Shown here one piece after another: positions 8,893-18,089 of a stretch of DNA of 64,000 bases (position 1 is its first letter; every line of letters starts with the position of its first letter). Under the pieces are notes generated by a model. The model did no database searches. It saw nothing but the letters and a program-made list of their open reading frames with translations, and was not told where the DNA came from. Source of the stretch: Gilliamella apis (lineage in GTDB: Bacteria > Pseudomonadota > Gammaproteobacteria > Enterobacterales > Orbaceae); contig NZ_NASD01000011.1 in NCBI RefSeq assembly GCF_002142155.1, positions 25,117 to 89,116 on the forward strand, read 5' to 3'. Position numbers and translations under genes: made by a program.

Positions 8893-9807
8893 ATGTCTGA
8901 TAAAGATATATCATCACAAAATAAAATATTAATTGAACAATTTCTAGACTCAATCTGGTTAGAACGAAATCTTGCTGAAAATACAATTGAATCTTACAAA
9001 CTGGATCTCTTCGCACTAAGCCAATCACTACAATTACAAAAAGTTAACTTTCTCACGGCACAATCCACTAACTTACAGGAATTTTTACTACAACGAGTTA
9101 AAGATGGTTATAGAGCAAGTAGTTCGGCACGTTTATTAAGTGCGACTAAACGTTTTTTTCAATATTTATATCAAGAAAACTATCGTACCGATGATCCATC
9201 AGCTATATTGTCATCACCAAAATTACCAAAAAAATTACCTAAAGACTTAACTGAATCACAGGTTGATGCCCTACTAGAATCACCAAGTATTGATGATCCA
9301 ATTGAACTAAGAGATAAAGCTATGTTAGAGGTGCTTTATGCTACAGGATTACGAGTCTCAGAATTAGTTAACTTAGAAATTAGTGATGTCAGCCTAAGGC
9401 AAGGAGTAGTGAGAGTTATAGGCAAAGGCAACAAAGAGCGTTTAGTTCCTTTAGGAGAAGAAGCAATCTATTGGCTTGAATACTATTTCAAATATGCACG
9501 CAATGATCTACTAAAAAATGGGCCAGTTGATGTACTTTTTCCAAGTCGTTTAGGCAAGAAAATGACACGACAGACATTCTGGCATAGAATCAAATATTAT
9601 GCCATACTAGCAGGCATTAATATCGAAGCCCTTTCACCTCATGTACTTAGGCACGCCTTTGCAACGCATTTGCTTAATCATGGCGCCGATTTGCGAGTAG
9701 TACAAATGTTACTAGGGCACAGTAGTTTATCAACTACACAAATTTATACACATGTTGCAACAGAAAGATTAAAACAATTGCACAGCAAACATCATCCTCG
9801 TGCATAA
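8893..9807 (+). CDS. xerD: tyrosine recombinase XerD
   Basis: XerD acts with XerC at the chromosomal dif site to resolve dimers at division. The sequence tracks E. coli XerD closely. The N-terminal SAM-like core-binding domain (FLDSIWLERNLAENTIESY) is followed by the catalytic domain with Arg in ATGLRVSELV, Lys in VIGKGNKERLVPLG, HVLRHAFATH, the His of LLGHSSLSTT and nucleophile Tyr in TQIYTHVATERL. I place the start at ATG 8893 (MSDKD). A TATAAT at 8855-8860 predicts transcription starting near 8867, too close for the in-frame TTG at 8872. It is first in the conserved xerD-dsbC-recJ order. Confidence 0.96.
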   Translation: MSDKDISSQNKILIEQFLDSIWLERNLAENTIESYKLDLFALSQSLQLQKVNFLTAQSTNLQEFLLQRVKDGYRASSSARLLSATKRFFQYLYQENYRTDDPSAILSSPKLPKKLPKDLTESQVDALLESPSIDDPIELRDKAMLEVLYATGLRVSELVNLEISDVSLRQGVVRVIGKGNKERLVPLGEEAIYWLEYYFKYARNDLLKNGPVDVLFPSRLGKKMTRQTFWHRIKYYAILAGINIEALSPHVLRHAFATHLLNHGADLRVVQMLLGHSSLSTTQIYTHVATERLKQLHSKHHPRA

Positions 9808-9833
9808 CAGTTTATATAACTAAGGATAACTGA

Positions 9834-10538
9834 ATGAAAAAATTAGTCATAAGTTTAGGTTTAGCATTAATCTCAACTTCAGTATTAGCCAATAACGCCG
9901 ATATCACCAAATCGATGGAAAAATTAGGTTTTTCTAATAAAGAAATTACTATCGAAAATAATCCAGTACAAGGATTGAAAAGTGTTATCACACCTGAGGG
10001 TATTTTCTATATAACAGATGATGGTAAATTTTTAACTCAAGGACCAATCTATAGTCTTGAAGGTGGTGAACCAGTAAATATTGCCAACAGTAATAACTTA
10101 AAATTAATGAAATCAATTGAAAAAGATGCCATTGTTTATAAAGCACCAAAAGAAAAATATATTATTTCAGTTTTCACCGATTATACTTGTCATTATTGTA
10201 AATTACTTCATGAAAATATAAATCAATACTTAGATGCGGGTATCTCAGTGCACTATTTTGCATTTCCTCGAGCCGGTGCTGATAGTGATGTAGGCAAAAA
10301 TATGCAATCTATTTGGAGTCTTGCCGATCGTAAAGCTGCTTTTGATAATGCCTATAAGGGTAATTCAATTTCTCCAGCAAATAGTATGGTGCCTTACGTA
10401 ACACAACAATTTAATGTTGGTAAAAAATTAGGTATCAGTGGTACCCCAGCATTATTACTACCGGATGGGCAATTAGTTTCAGGCTATGTTCCTGCTGATA
10501 AATTAATCGAAATATTAAAAAAGAAAGCTAAAAATTAG
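9834..10538 (+). CDS. dsbC: thiol:disulfide interchange protein DsbC
   Basis: A periplasmic disulfide isomerase of 234 residues. Residues 1-19 form a signal peptide ending SVLA. The dimerisation domain follows, and the thioredoxin domain has the active site CHYC at 119-122 with the cis-Pro loop GISGTPALLL. E. coli DsbC has a second, structural disulfide; here the mature chain has only the two active-site cysteines. A TAAGGA site lies seven bases before the ATG. It sits between xerD and recJ, as in E. coli. Confidence 0.94.
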   Translation: MKKLVISLGLALISTSVLANNADITKSMEKLGFSNKEITIENNPVQGLKSVITPEGIFYITDDGKFLTQGPIYSLEGGEPVNIANSNNLKLMKSIEKDAIVYKAPKEKYIISVFTDYTCHYCKLLHENINQYLDAGISVHYFAFPRAGADSDVGKNMQSIWSLADRKAAFDNAYKGNSISPANSMVPYVTQQFNVGKKLGISGTPALLLPDGQLVSGYVPADKLIEILKKKAKN

Positions 10539-10586
10539 TACTTTATAATTTCTAATAATTAAAATTCAGATAAAAATAAGAATGTA

Positions 10587-10608
10587 TGTTAGCGCACATG
10601 CGCTAACA
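10587..10608 (+). promoter_or_regulatory. perfect palindromic hairpin in the dsbC-recJ gap
   Basis: Arms TGTTAGCGCA and TGCGCTAACA flank a two-base centre, giving a 22-base perfect palindrome that ends eight bases before the recJ ATG. No T-run follows, so it is not a typical terminator. No ribosome-binding site is visible between the hairpin and the start. It could limit recJ translation or protect processed mRNA. Confidence 0.6.
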
Positions 10609-10616
10609 TTTAAAAT

Positions 10617-12350
10617 ATGAAAAGTAAATTAACACACCGCCAATTACCTGAAGTACTACCTAAATTGTCACCAGATATTCCACTCTTATTGCAACGAGTC
10701 TATGCATTACGTGGAATAACATCTATGCAAGAATTAGATTATACCACTCGTAATTTATGCAACTATGACAACTTAGACGGTACCCATACTGCTGTCGAAA
10801 TTGTTTATTCAGCTATGCAGAATAATAAACGGATTATGATTGTCGGTGATTTTGATACTGATGGCGCAACCAGTACTGCATTAATGATAAAAGCATTAAA
10901 AAAGATGGGATGTAAACATGTCGATTATATCATTCCTAATCGATTTGATGATGGATACGGTTTAAGTATAAGTGTGGTAAAAAGAGCACTGTCAAAAAAA
11001 GCCGATCTGATTATTACTGTTGATAATGGTGTTTCGGCTATTGAGGCGGTTGAATTTGCAAAACAATCAAACTTAACTGTAATAATTACAGATCATCACT
11101 TGTGTTCAGAGCAATTACCAGCAGCTGATGCTATCATTAATCCTAATTTACCAAACAGCTCTTTTCCATCTAAGCACTTAGCTGGTGTTGGTGTAGCATT
11201 TTATTTTATGTTGGCATTACGGGCAAAGCTACGTAAAGAAAACTGGTTTGCTAGCAATAAGTTAGCAGAATATAACATTACCAACTTGCTAGACTTAGTT
11301 GCGCTTGGCACGATTGCCGATGTGGTAAAACTTGACCGCAATAATCGTATATTGGTTCATCAAGGAATTAGCCGTATTCGAGCCGGTTATTGTTGTGAAG
11401 GAATCAAAGCATTATTAGATATCTCTAGACGAGATCCTCTTACGTTAACTTCCACAGATCTTGCCTATTACATAGCCCCAAGGCTAAATGCAGCTGGGCG
11501 AATGGATAGTATGTCGCTTAGCGTGGAATTACTGCTATGTGAAGATTATGATAGTGCCATTAAACCAGCAACTGATCTTGATACACTTAATCATGATCGG
11601 AAACTGATTGAACAAACAATGTATCAAGAAGCGTTATCCTATATTGAACAAGTAGAACAGAAAAATTCTACTTTTCCGAACGCATTAGTTGTACATCATC
11701 CGCAGTGGCATCAAGGTATTATCGGTATTGTATCGGCACGTTTGAAAGATAAACATTATCGTCCAGTTATATGTTTTGCCTCTACTGAAGATGGATTATT
11801 AAAAGGTTCCGGACGATCAATAGAGGGGATTCACTTACGAGACATACTTGATAAACTCAATGAGAGATATCCCGATATTCTAGTGAGCTTTGGTGGACAT
11901 GCCATGGCAGCTGGATTAAGTATTCAAGAAAAAGATTTAGACCAATTTAGCGCACATTTTGAAGCATTGATAACTGAACAACTCAATTTAGATGTACTCG
12001 AACAAATCATTGAAACCGATGGTGAGATAGATAATCAAGATTTTAATTATGCAATAGCTAAACAATTAAAAGAGTCTGGTCCATGGGGTGAAGGATTTAC
12101 AGAACCAACATTCGATGGTGATTTTATTGTGCATCAACAACGTTTATTTGCTGAAAAACATCTTAAATTAGTATTAGAACCAAAAAACGGTGGTCCAATT
12201 ATTGAAGGCATATGTTTCAATGTAAATTTAACTCAATGGCCAGATAATACAATAAAAATTGTAAAAATTGTCTATCAACTAGATGTTAATGATTTTCATG
12301 GTAATCAGGCGGTAAAATTGATGATTAGACATATTTGGCCTATCGCATAA
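10617..12350 (+). CDS. recJ: single-stranded-DNA-specific exonuclease RecJ
   Basis: RecJ degrades single-stranded DNA 5' to 3' in recombination and mismatch repair. The 577 residues match E. coli RecJ (577). The DHH phosphoesterase motifs are present: GDFDTDGATST, VTVDNGVSA and the eponymous ITDHHL. The DHHA1 domain carries KGSGRSIEGIHLRD and SFGGHAMAAGLSI, and the C-terminal OB-like part ends MIRHIWPIA. It is third in xerD-dsbC-recJ. The ATG has no obvious Shine-Dalgarno sequence and follows a strong hairpin. Confidence 0.95.
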   Translation: MKSKLTHRQLPEVLPKLSPDIPLLLQRVYALRGITSMQELDYTTRNLCNYDNLDGTHTAVEIVYSAMQNNKRIMIVGDFDTDGATSTALMIKALKKMGCKHVDYIIPNRFDDGYGLSISVVKRALSKKADLIITVDNGVSAIEAVEFAKQSNLTVIITDHHLCSEQLPAADAIINPNLPNSSFPSKHLAGVGVAFYFMLALRAKLRKENWFASNKLAEYNITNLLDLVALGTIADVVKLDRNNRILVHQGISRIRAGYCCEGIKALLDISRRDPLTLTSTDLAYYIAPRLNAAGRMDSMSLSVELLLCEDYDSAIKPATDLDTLNHDRKLIEQTMYQEALSYIEQVEQKNSTFPNALVVHHPQWHQGIIGIVSARLKDKHYRPVICFASTEDGLLKGSGRSIEGIHLRDILDKLNERYPDILVSFGGHAMAAGLSIQEKDLDQFSAHFEALITEQLNLDVLEQIIETDGEIDNQDFNYAIAKQLKESGPWGEGFTEPTFDGDFIVHQQRLFAEKHLKLVLEPKNGGPIIEGICFNVNLTQWPDNTIKIVKIVYQLDVNDFHGNQAVKLMIRHIWPIA

Positions 12351-12472
12351 GCGAGTAAAATCGACTATAATTATAGTTTTCTACAAAAATCAAATCAGTT
12401 AATTAAAAGATACTGGCAACAGATAAGTATTATCATTAGTACAATATTTTATACAACATTAAGGACCAAAAA

Positions 12473-13867
12473 ATGCATATTCATATTCTTGGGATTTGTG
12501 GCACATTTATGGGCGGCATTGCATTAATCGCTCGCTCATTGGGTCATAAAGTCACGGGTTCAGACAAAAATGTTTACCCACCAATGAGTACGCTACTACA
12601 AAAAGAACATATTGATATTATTGAAGGAGATGATCCTTCACAATTAAACCCTATTCCGGATCTGGTAATTATTGGTAATGCCTTATCAAGAGGCAATCCT
12701 TGTGTTGAATATATTTTAGATAACAACATTCCTTATATTTCTGCTCCTCAATGGCTACATGACAACGTTTTACGTGAACGATGGGTAATCGCTGTTGCTG
12801 GAACGCATGGTAAAACAACAACAGCAGGTATGGTTAACTGGATTTTAGAGAAACAAGGCTATAACCAAGGTTTTGTTATTGGTGGCGTACCCGGTAATTT
12901 TGAAGTATCCGCAAGGCTAGGTGAAGGTAACTTTTTCGTTATCGAAGCCGATGAATATGATTGTTCATTTTTTGATAAACGTTCTAAATTTATGCATTAT
13001 TGCCCAAAAACGTTAATTATGAACAATTTGGAATTTGATCATGCAGATATTTTTGATGATCTCAGTTCAATTCAAAAACAATTTCATCACTTAGTTCGTT
13101 TAGTGCCAAGTAAAGGGTTGATAATTTCCCCGCAAGAAGATGTCAATTTAAAACAAGTTTTAGCCAAAGGTTGTTGGAGTGAGCAATCATTCACCGAATC
13201 AGAAAATGGCTGGATGGCGAAAAAAATCGCTAATGATGCGAGCCAATTTACTGTTTACTTTAACAATGAACAGGTTGGTGAAGTTAACTATTCTCTTGTT
13301 GGTGAACATAATATGCATAATGCCTTAATGGCTATTGCAGCGGCACATAATGTCGGTATTAAACCAGCTGATGCTTGTTTAGCACTTGGATCGTTTTTAA
13401 ATGCCAAAAGACGTTTAGAGTTATATGGCGAAGTTAATGATATTGAGATTTATGATGATTTTGCCCATCATCCAACTGCAATATTAGCAACTTTAGAAGC
13501 ATTACGCAGCAAAATTGGGGCAAATCGAAGAATATTGGCAGTTTTAGAGCCTCGTTCGAATACCATGAAACTAGGCATATCGAAAGATGAACTTGCGCCA
13601 TCATTAGGTCGTGCAGATGAAATATATATGTTTCAACCAGAACAACTACCTTGGTTAGTTGCTGATGTGGTTGATGCTTGTATTCAACCAGCTTATTGGT
13701 CTGGTGATATTGATTTATTAGTTGAGATGATTACTAAATCAGCTAAACCAACTGATGCAATCTTGATTATGAGTAATGGTGGTTTTAATGGCATTCATAA
13801 TAAAATTTTAAAAAATCTGCAAAAACAGCAAATAAAAAATAAACAAGAAGAAAAATTGCGGCATTAA
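12473..13867 (+). CDS. mpl: UDP-N-acetylmuramate:L-alanyl-gamma-D-glutamyl-meso-diaminopimelate ligase
   Basis: Mpl recycles murein tripeptide by joining it to UDP-MurNAc in the cytosol. The N-terminal Rossmann motif HILGICGTFMGGIALIARSLGH is followed by the Mur-ligase P-loop VAGTHGKTTTAGMVNW, then EADEYDCSFFDKRSKF and NLEFDHADIF, and the C-terminal domain starts near YGEVNDIEIYDDFAHHPTA. Length 464 is close to E. coli Mpl (457). AAGGACC precedes the ATG. The last residues are lysine-rich and look like a low-complexity extension. It is monocistronic, with a small inverted repeat after it. Confidence 0.95.
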   Translation: MHIHILGICGTFMGGIALIARSLGHKVTGSDKNVYPPMSTLLQKEHIDIIEGDDPSQLNPIPDLVIIGNALSRGNPCVEYILDNNIPYISAPQWLHDNVLRERWVIAVAGTHGKTTTAGMVNWILEKQGYNQGFVIGGVPGNFEVSARLGEGNFFVIEADEYDCSFFDKRSKFMHYCPKTLIMNNLEFDHADIFDDLSSIQKQFHHLVRLVPSKGLIISPQEDVNLKQVLAKGCWSEQSFTESENGWMAKKIANDASQFTVYFNNEQVGEVNYSLVGEHNMHNALMAIAAAHNVGIKPADACLALGSFLNAKRRLELYGEVNDIEIYDDFAHHPTAILATLEALRSKIGANRRILAVLEPRSNTMKLGISKDELAPSLGRADEIYMFQPEQLPWLVADVVDACIQPAYWSGDIDLLVEMITKSAKPTDAILIMSNGGFNGIHNKILKNLQKQQIKNKQEEKLRH

Positions 13868-14272
13868 TAACTACATTCCAATATGACATGTCATTTTTAG
13901 TGGCATGTCATCGCTATATATTTTAATCCATTATATTATCTTTTATTAGGTATTAATCTACATATGTTATACAAATAATAACTTATTTGCTAAGAACTAA
14001 TTGGCGAACAAGATAAATACTATGAATAAATAAGCTAGTTATCAAAAGCTATAACTAGACAGATAATTAGAAAATCGAATAATATAAATATTATTTATTA
14101 TTTCTAAATAATAAGGAAAAACGCCTTTATAAGTACTAATTAGGACGATTTAACTGATAAATTGATAATATAGTAAATTTATCTGTAACTACTGTTGATT
14201 AATAGAATAACTAATACACCATTTATATTAGACATGGTATTAAATCTCCGCTTATAAAATTGAGGATAGTAC
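13868..14272. other. intergenic region between mpl and the XRE regulator
   Basis: No gene is visible in these 405 very AT-rich bases. An inverted repeat ATGACATG/CATGTCAT (13883-13911) lies just past mpl and may end its transcript, though no T-run follows. A second repeat, GATAAATT/AATTTATC with a 12-base gap (14156-14183), lies about 90 bases upstream of the regulator and could be its operator. Confidence 0.5.
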
Positions 14273-14629
14273 ATGAATGACAATACCGACATGATTAAAA
14301 TGTTATGTCGCAGAATAAAAATGGCAAGAATTGAGAAAAATTTATCACAGCTAGAGCTGGCTAATAAAGCCCAAATAGGTATTGCCACAATAAAACGTAT
14401 TGAACATGGAAAATCAATTACTTTACAAACATTAATTGCTGTTTTAAAAGGCTTAGATGAACTTGACCAACTGAACAATTTATTGGCCTATAATGAAATA
14501 ATGCATAAAACATCATCAGAACAACCAAAACGAAAAAAACGTTGTTTCAAAAAAGACGAAAAAATAGATATGTTAGTAAATAATGATTTTCTACGTTCAA
14601 AAGTTAATACAATGCGTTGGAAATACTAA
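14273..14629 (+). CDS. XRE-family helix-turn-helix regulator
   Basis: A 118-residue protein with a compact HTH_3/Cro-CI domain at about 10-70: RIKMARIEKNLSQLELANKAQIG, then IATIKRIEHGKSITLQTLIAVLKGL. The second half is basic (QPKRKKRCFKKDEK) and unlike a peptidase or sensor domain. GAGGA precedes the ATG at normal spacing, and a strong stem-loop follows. It resembles small regulators of the HipB or xenobiotic-response type, but no toxin gene or prophage gene adjoins it, so it stands as an orphan. Its targets are unknown. Confidence 0.75.
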   Translation: MNDNTDMIKMLCRRIKMARIEKNLSQLELANKAQIGIATIKRIEHGKSITLQTLIAVLKGLDELDQLNNLLAYNEIMHKTSSEQPKRKKRCFKKDEKIDMLVNNDFLRSKVNTMRWKY

Positions 14630-14640
14630 GTTGATTGGCT

Positions 14641-14669
14641 ATTTTCGCCGATTTTATATCGGCGAAAAT
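14641..14669. terminator. bidirectional stem-loop between XRE gene and sdaB
   Basis: Arms ATTTTCGCCGAT and ATCGGCGAAAAT pair over 12 bp with a TTTAT loop. The A/T outer stem can provide the U-run in either direction. It lies between convergent genes. Confidence 0.75.
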
Positions 14670-14686
14670 AAACAAAATGATTAAAA

Positions 14687-16054
14687 TTAATTACAGTGAA
14701 CCGTAATAGCTAATCCACCACGCGATGTTTCACGATATTTTGCATTCATATCCTTTCCTGTTTCATACATAGTTTCAATAACTTTATCTAAGGATACTTT
14801 TGCAACAGTTGTTCTTCTTAACGCCATTCGAGTGGCATTGATTGCTTTTACTGCAGCTATTGCATTACGTTCAATACAAGGAACTTGAACTTGTCCTGCA
14901 ACTGGATCACAGGTTAAACCCAAATTATGTTCCATCGCTATTTCAGCAGCCATACAAACCTGCTGAGGGTTTCCTCCTAAGAGTTCAGCCAAACCTGCTG
15001 CAGCCATAGAACAAGCAACCCCCACTTCACCCTGGCAACCAACTTCGGCACCAGAAATAGAAGCATTCATTTGGTAAAGTTGCCCTATAGCACCACAAGT
15101 TAAGAAAAAACGAATATAGATATCAGGTGTTACCGGATTGATAAATTTATTATAATAAGCAATTACAGCAGGTATAATACCACAAGCACCATTTGTTGGA
15201 GCTGTTACCACTCGCCCACCAGCAGCATTTTCTTCACTAACCGCGAGAGCAAACATATTAACCCAATCAATAATAACCATTGGGTCATTAATAATACCAT
15301 CTTTTGTGGTCGATAATTGCCGATATAATGAAAATGCTCGACGTGGAACTTTAAGTGGTCCAGGTAATAAACCTTCTGTATTCATTCCGCGTTTAATACA
15401 ATCTAAAATTGTTCCGCCCACTCGCTCAAAATAGTTTTCTATTTCTTCATATGTATGTAACTGTAACTCATTCTTCATCATTATGCTGGAAATAGACAAT
15501 GAATTATCTTCACAGAGATTAAGTAGCTGTGCTGCTGATGAAAAAGAATATGGTAACTTTACTGAATTTTGCTCTTCCTGACCAAATTTCTCTTCTTCAA
15601 CAATTTTACCACCACCAACAGAATAATACGTTTTTTGTAATAATAACGTCTCTCCATTATAAGCACTCAATGTCATACCATTTTCATGTAATGGTAAAAA
15701 TTTTGAATGAAATACCATACATTGATCGAGAGGAAAATCAATTTCATACCTATTATTATAAATTGATAATCGATTGGTCTGAGTCACTGTTTCTATAAAT
15801 AATGGAATATTATCGATATCCACACTATCAGGCTTTTCGCCAGCTAATCCCATAATAATGGCAATATCAGTTTGATGCCCTTTACCTGTTAATGATAAAG
15901 AGCCGTAAACATCAGCAACAATTTTAGTAACCGACGACATCAAATTTGCACTAATCAACTGATCAATGAAGATTTTTCCTGCTATCATTGGTCCCACTGT
16001 ATGAGAACTAGAAGGACCTATACCGATTTTAAATATTTCAAATACTGAACTCAT
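14687..16054 (-). CDS. sdaB: L-serine ammonia-lyase (L-serine dehydratase)
   Basis: This iron-sulfur enzyme deaminates L-serine to pyruvate and ammonia in the cytosol. The 455 residues align end to end with E. coli SdaA and SdaB, including FKIGIGPSSSHTVGPM at the start. The catalytic region has NEENAAGGRVVTAPTNGACGIIPAV, GAEVGCQGEVGVACSMAAAGL and HNLGLTCDPVAGQVQVPCIERNA, which contain the conserved cysteines expected for the 4Fe-4S cluster. I use sdaB because sdaC lies directly upstream, as in E. coli; sequence alone does not separate the paralogs. About 230 bases with a small hairpin lie between sdaC and this gene. A GGGAAAA site precedes the ATG. Confidence 0.92.
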   Translation of the reverse strand: MSSVFEIFKIGIGPSSSHTVGPMIAGKIFIDQLISANLMSSVTKIVADVYGSLSLTGKGHQTDIAIIMGLAGEKPDSVDIDNIPLFIETVTQTNRLSIYNNRYEIDFPLDQCMVFHSKFLPLHENGMTLSAYNGETLLLQKTYYSVGGGKIVEEEKFGQEEQNSVKLPYSFSSAAQLLNLCEDNSLSISSIMMKNELQLHTYEEIENYFERVGGTILDCIKRGMNTEGLLPGPLKVPRRAFSLYRQLSTTKDGIINDPMVIIDWVNMFALAVSEENAAGGRVVTAPTNGACGIIPAVIAYYNKFINPVTPDIYIRFFLTCGAIGQLYQMNASISGAEVGCQGEVGVACSMAAAGLAELLGGNPQQVCMAAEIAMEHNLGLTCDPVAGQVQVPCIERNAIAAVKAINATRMALRRTTVAKVSLDKVIETMYETGKDMNAKYRETSRGGLAITVHCN

Positions 16055-16163
16055 ATTTTCCCTTTTTTATACCTAATTTTAAATCGATAACAATTATCAA
16101 TATTATAAATTATAACTGTGAGCAAAAATGCAGTAAAACCTATAAGTTTATACAAGTTATTTC

Positions 16164-16182
16164 AAATCTTATGTTAAGATTT
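16164..16182. promoter_or_regulatory. small inverted repeat in the sdaC-sdaB gap
   Basis: Arms AAATCTTA and TAAGATTT surround TGT. No T-run follows on the minus strand, so an operator or a processing hairpin is as likely as a terminator. It may tune sdaB relative to sdaC. Confidence 0.35.
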
Positions 16183-16284
16183 CCGCAAATAAATTATTTG
16201 CCACTCACTCCTTCTATTGATCAATAAAACAATCGACTTTACTACATAACACATAAACAGTTATGGTTTTTAATTAATGCAAAT

Positions 16285-17586
16285 TTAAATTAAATTATAA
16301 ATAGCTGCTGAAATCGCAATCATTCCCATAACAACAATAAATATATTACTAATTTTACCTTTATACTTTTCTAATATAGGCAATCTATGGATTGCGTACA
16401 TTGGCATTAAAAATAGTAATATCGCTAGAATTGGACCACCTAATGATTCAATTAACCCCAAAATACTTGGATTTAGTGTCGCAATACCCCATGCAGTAAT
16501 GAACATAAAAACAATGGCAATTTTATCGAGTTTTTTTGGCGAAATTGTTTTATTACAGCTACGTAGTGCCTTATTAACAAGGCCATTAAATCCTTCTTTA
16601 CCACCTAAATAGTGACCTAAAAATGATTTAGCCATAGCAATAAAGGCAATTGGAGGACCAATGTACTCAATTACTGGTGAATTAAATCGATTAGCTAAAT
16701 AAGATAATGTTGAAATATTTTGAGCTTTTGCATCTAATAGCTCTGCAGGGGTTAGGCAAAGCGCACAACTAAAGACAAAAAACATGACAGTAACCACCAT
16801 CATAATATTACTAGCTGCAATAATTTTACTACATTTAGGTTCAGCAAATACTTCACCATATTCTCTACGTTTAGCTACGGCTAAAGATGAGATAATAGGT
16901 GAATGATTAAATGCAAATACCATTACGGGTATAACTAGCCATAGTGTCATTAAAATACTACGTCCACCTTCATTAGCTGTATTACTAAATGAAAAATTTG
17001 TGAAAAGTTCACCATTCCATTCAGGAATTAAAAACAAAGCCAAAATCATTAACACTGCAATAAAAGGAAAAACCAATATTGACATAACTTTAACAATAAG
17101 TTCTTCACCAAAATGTACAATCATCATTAAAAAAGCAACTAAAAAGAATGAAAGTAAAGCTCGAGGAGGAGGCTCCATGCCTAATTGATGAACTATAAAG
17201 CTATCAACAGTATTAGTAATACCGACACTATAAACTAATAAAATCGGATAAATCGCAAAAAAATAGAGTAGTGTTATCCAATTTCCTGCAGTGCGTCCAA
17301 ATGCTTCTTCAACCACTACTGTTATATCACCATCAGGGCTTTTGCCCGATAAAACAAACCGACACAAAGCTTGATGAGCAAAGAATGTCATTGGGAAAGC
17401 AAGCATTAACATCACCAATAACGGGATTAATCCTCCGACTCCTGCATTGATAGGAAGAAATAGTACCCCCGCTCCAATAGCTGTTCCATAAAGGCTAAGC
17501 ATCCATAATGTATCACTTTTACGCCATTTCGGTAATTTCGATGAGCTTTTATCTTCAAATATGTCCTTATTAATCGTATGTCCCAT
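16285..17586 (-). CDS. sdaC: serine:H+ symporter
   Basis: SdaC imports L-serine through the inner membrane with protons and supplies the serine dehydratase encoded next. The 433 residues give about 11 helices and follow E. coli SdaC closely: WRKSDTLWMLSLYGTAIGAG, VLFLPINAGVGGLIPL, LLYFFAIYPILLVYSVGITNT, FAFNHSPIISSLAVAKRREYG and FLGHYLGGKEGFNG. This is the hydroxy/aromatic amino acid permease family. AAGGAGATA precedes the ATG. A CRP site and a matching -10 element lie just upstream, predicting activation when preferred sugars are scarce. Confidence 0.95.
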   Translation of the reverse strand: MGHTINKDIFEDKSSSKLPKWRKSDTLWMLSLYGTAIGAGVLFLPINAGVGGLIPLLVMLMLAFPMTFFAHQALCRFVLSGKSPDGDITVVVEEAFGRTAGNWITLLYFFAIYPILLVYSVGITNTVDSFIVHQLGMEPPPRALLSFFLVAFLMMIVHFGEELIVKVMSILVFPFIAVLMILALFLIPEWNGELFTNFSFSNTANEGGRSILMTLWLVIPVMVFAFNHSPIISSLAVAKRREYGEVFAEPKCSKIIAASNIMMVVTVMFFVFSCALCLTPAELLDAKAQNISTLSYLANRFNSPVIEYIGPPIAFIAMAKSFLGHYLGGKEGFNGLVNKALRSCNKTISPKKLDKIAIVFMFITAWGIATLNPSILGLIESLGGPILAILLFLMPMYAIHRLPILEKYKGKISNIFIVVMGMIAISAAIYNLI

Positions 17587-17619
17587 ATTGAATATCTCCT
17601 TAATCTAAAATTCGCGCGT

Positions 17620-17625
17620 ATGATA
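17620..17625 (-). promoter_or_regulatory. sdaC promoter -10 element
   Basis: Minus-strand TATCAT matches the TATAAT consensus at five of six positions. It lies exactly where the -10 of a class II CRP promoter should be if the start point is 17613, giving a 26-base leader. Confidence 0.55.
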
Positions 17626-17646
17626 TCAATAATTAAACTTTTGTAG

Positions 17647-17662
17647 TGTGACCTTCATCACA
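17647..17662 (-). promoter_or_regulatory. perfect CRP-binding site upstream of sdaC
   Basis: TGTGACCTTCATCACA has both consensus half-sites (TGTGA and TCACA) with the required six-base spacer. Its centre is 41.5 bases upstream of the start point predicted from the -10 element, the class II geometry. E. coli sdaC is known to respond to CRP. Confidence 0.8.
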
Positions 17663-18089
17663 TTAATCGCAAAATTATTCAATATAATCAATAACATAAT
17701 GATATCTATTTTGATACTTAAGCTACTTAAATTTGTTAAAGAATCATTTTTGACACCTATAAATAAGTAACCTGACATAATTTATGTTTGAATTGAGTTC
17801 TAATCGATAAGTAATAACAGAGTCATTACTCATTATTTTAGTTAAAAACAATAATAAAATTATTTTGGTATCCTAATATTTAAAAAAATCTAAGTTATAA
17901 ATAACGTTGATTTATAGTATTTGTAATATGGGGTATGTGATCAAGATTAGCGTTATTAAGTTTCTCAAGATAAGACACAAGAAAACTTATTCGTAATGAT
18001 AAATAAACAACGAATTATATTTAGTACTATATTATGCTGATAACCATTACCTAATCAGACTATTAATTAAGATTAAATTATTAGCATAA
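17663..18089. other. intergenic region upstream of sdaC
   Basis: These bases are very AT-rich and I see no open frame with a ribosome-binding site, no tRNA-like fold and no strong hairpin. They separate the sdaC promoter from the palindromic element at 18090. Confidence 0.5.
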
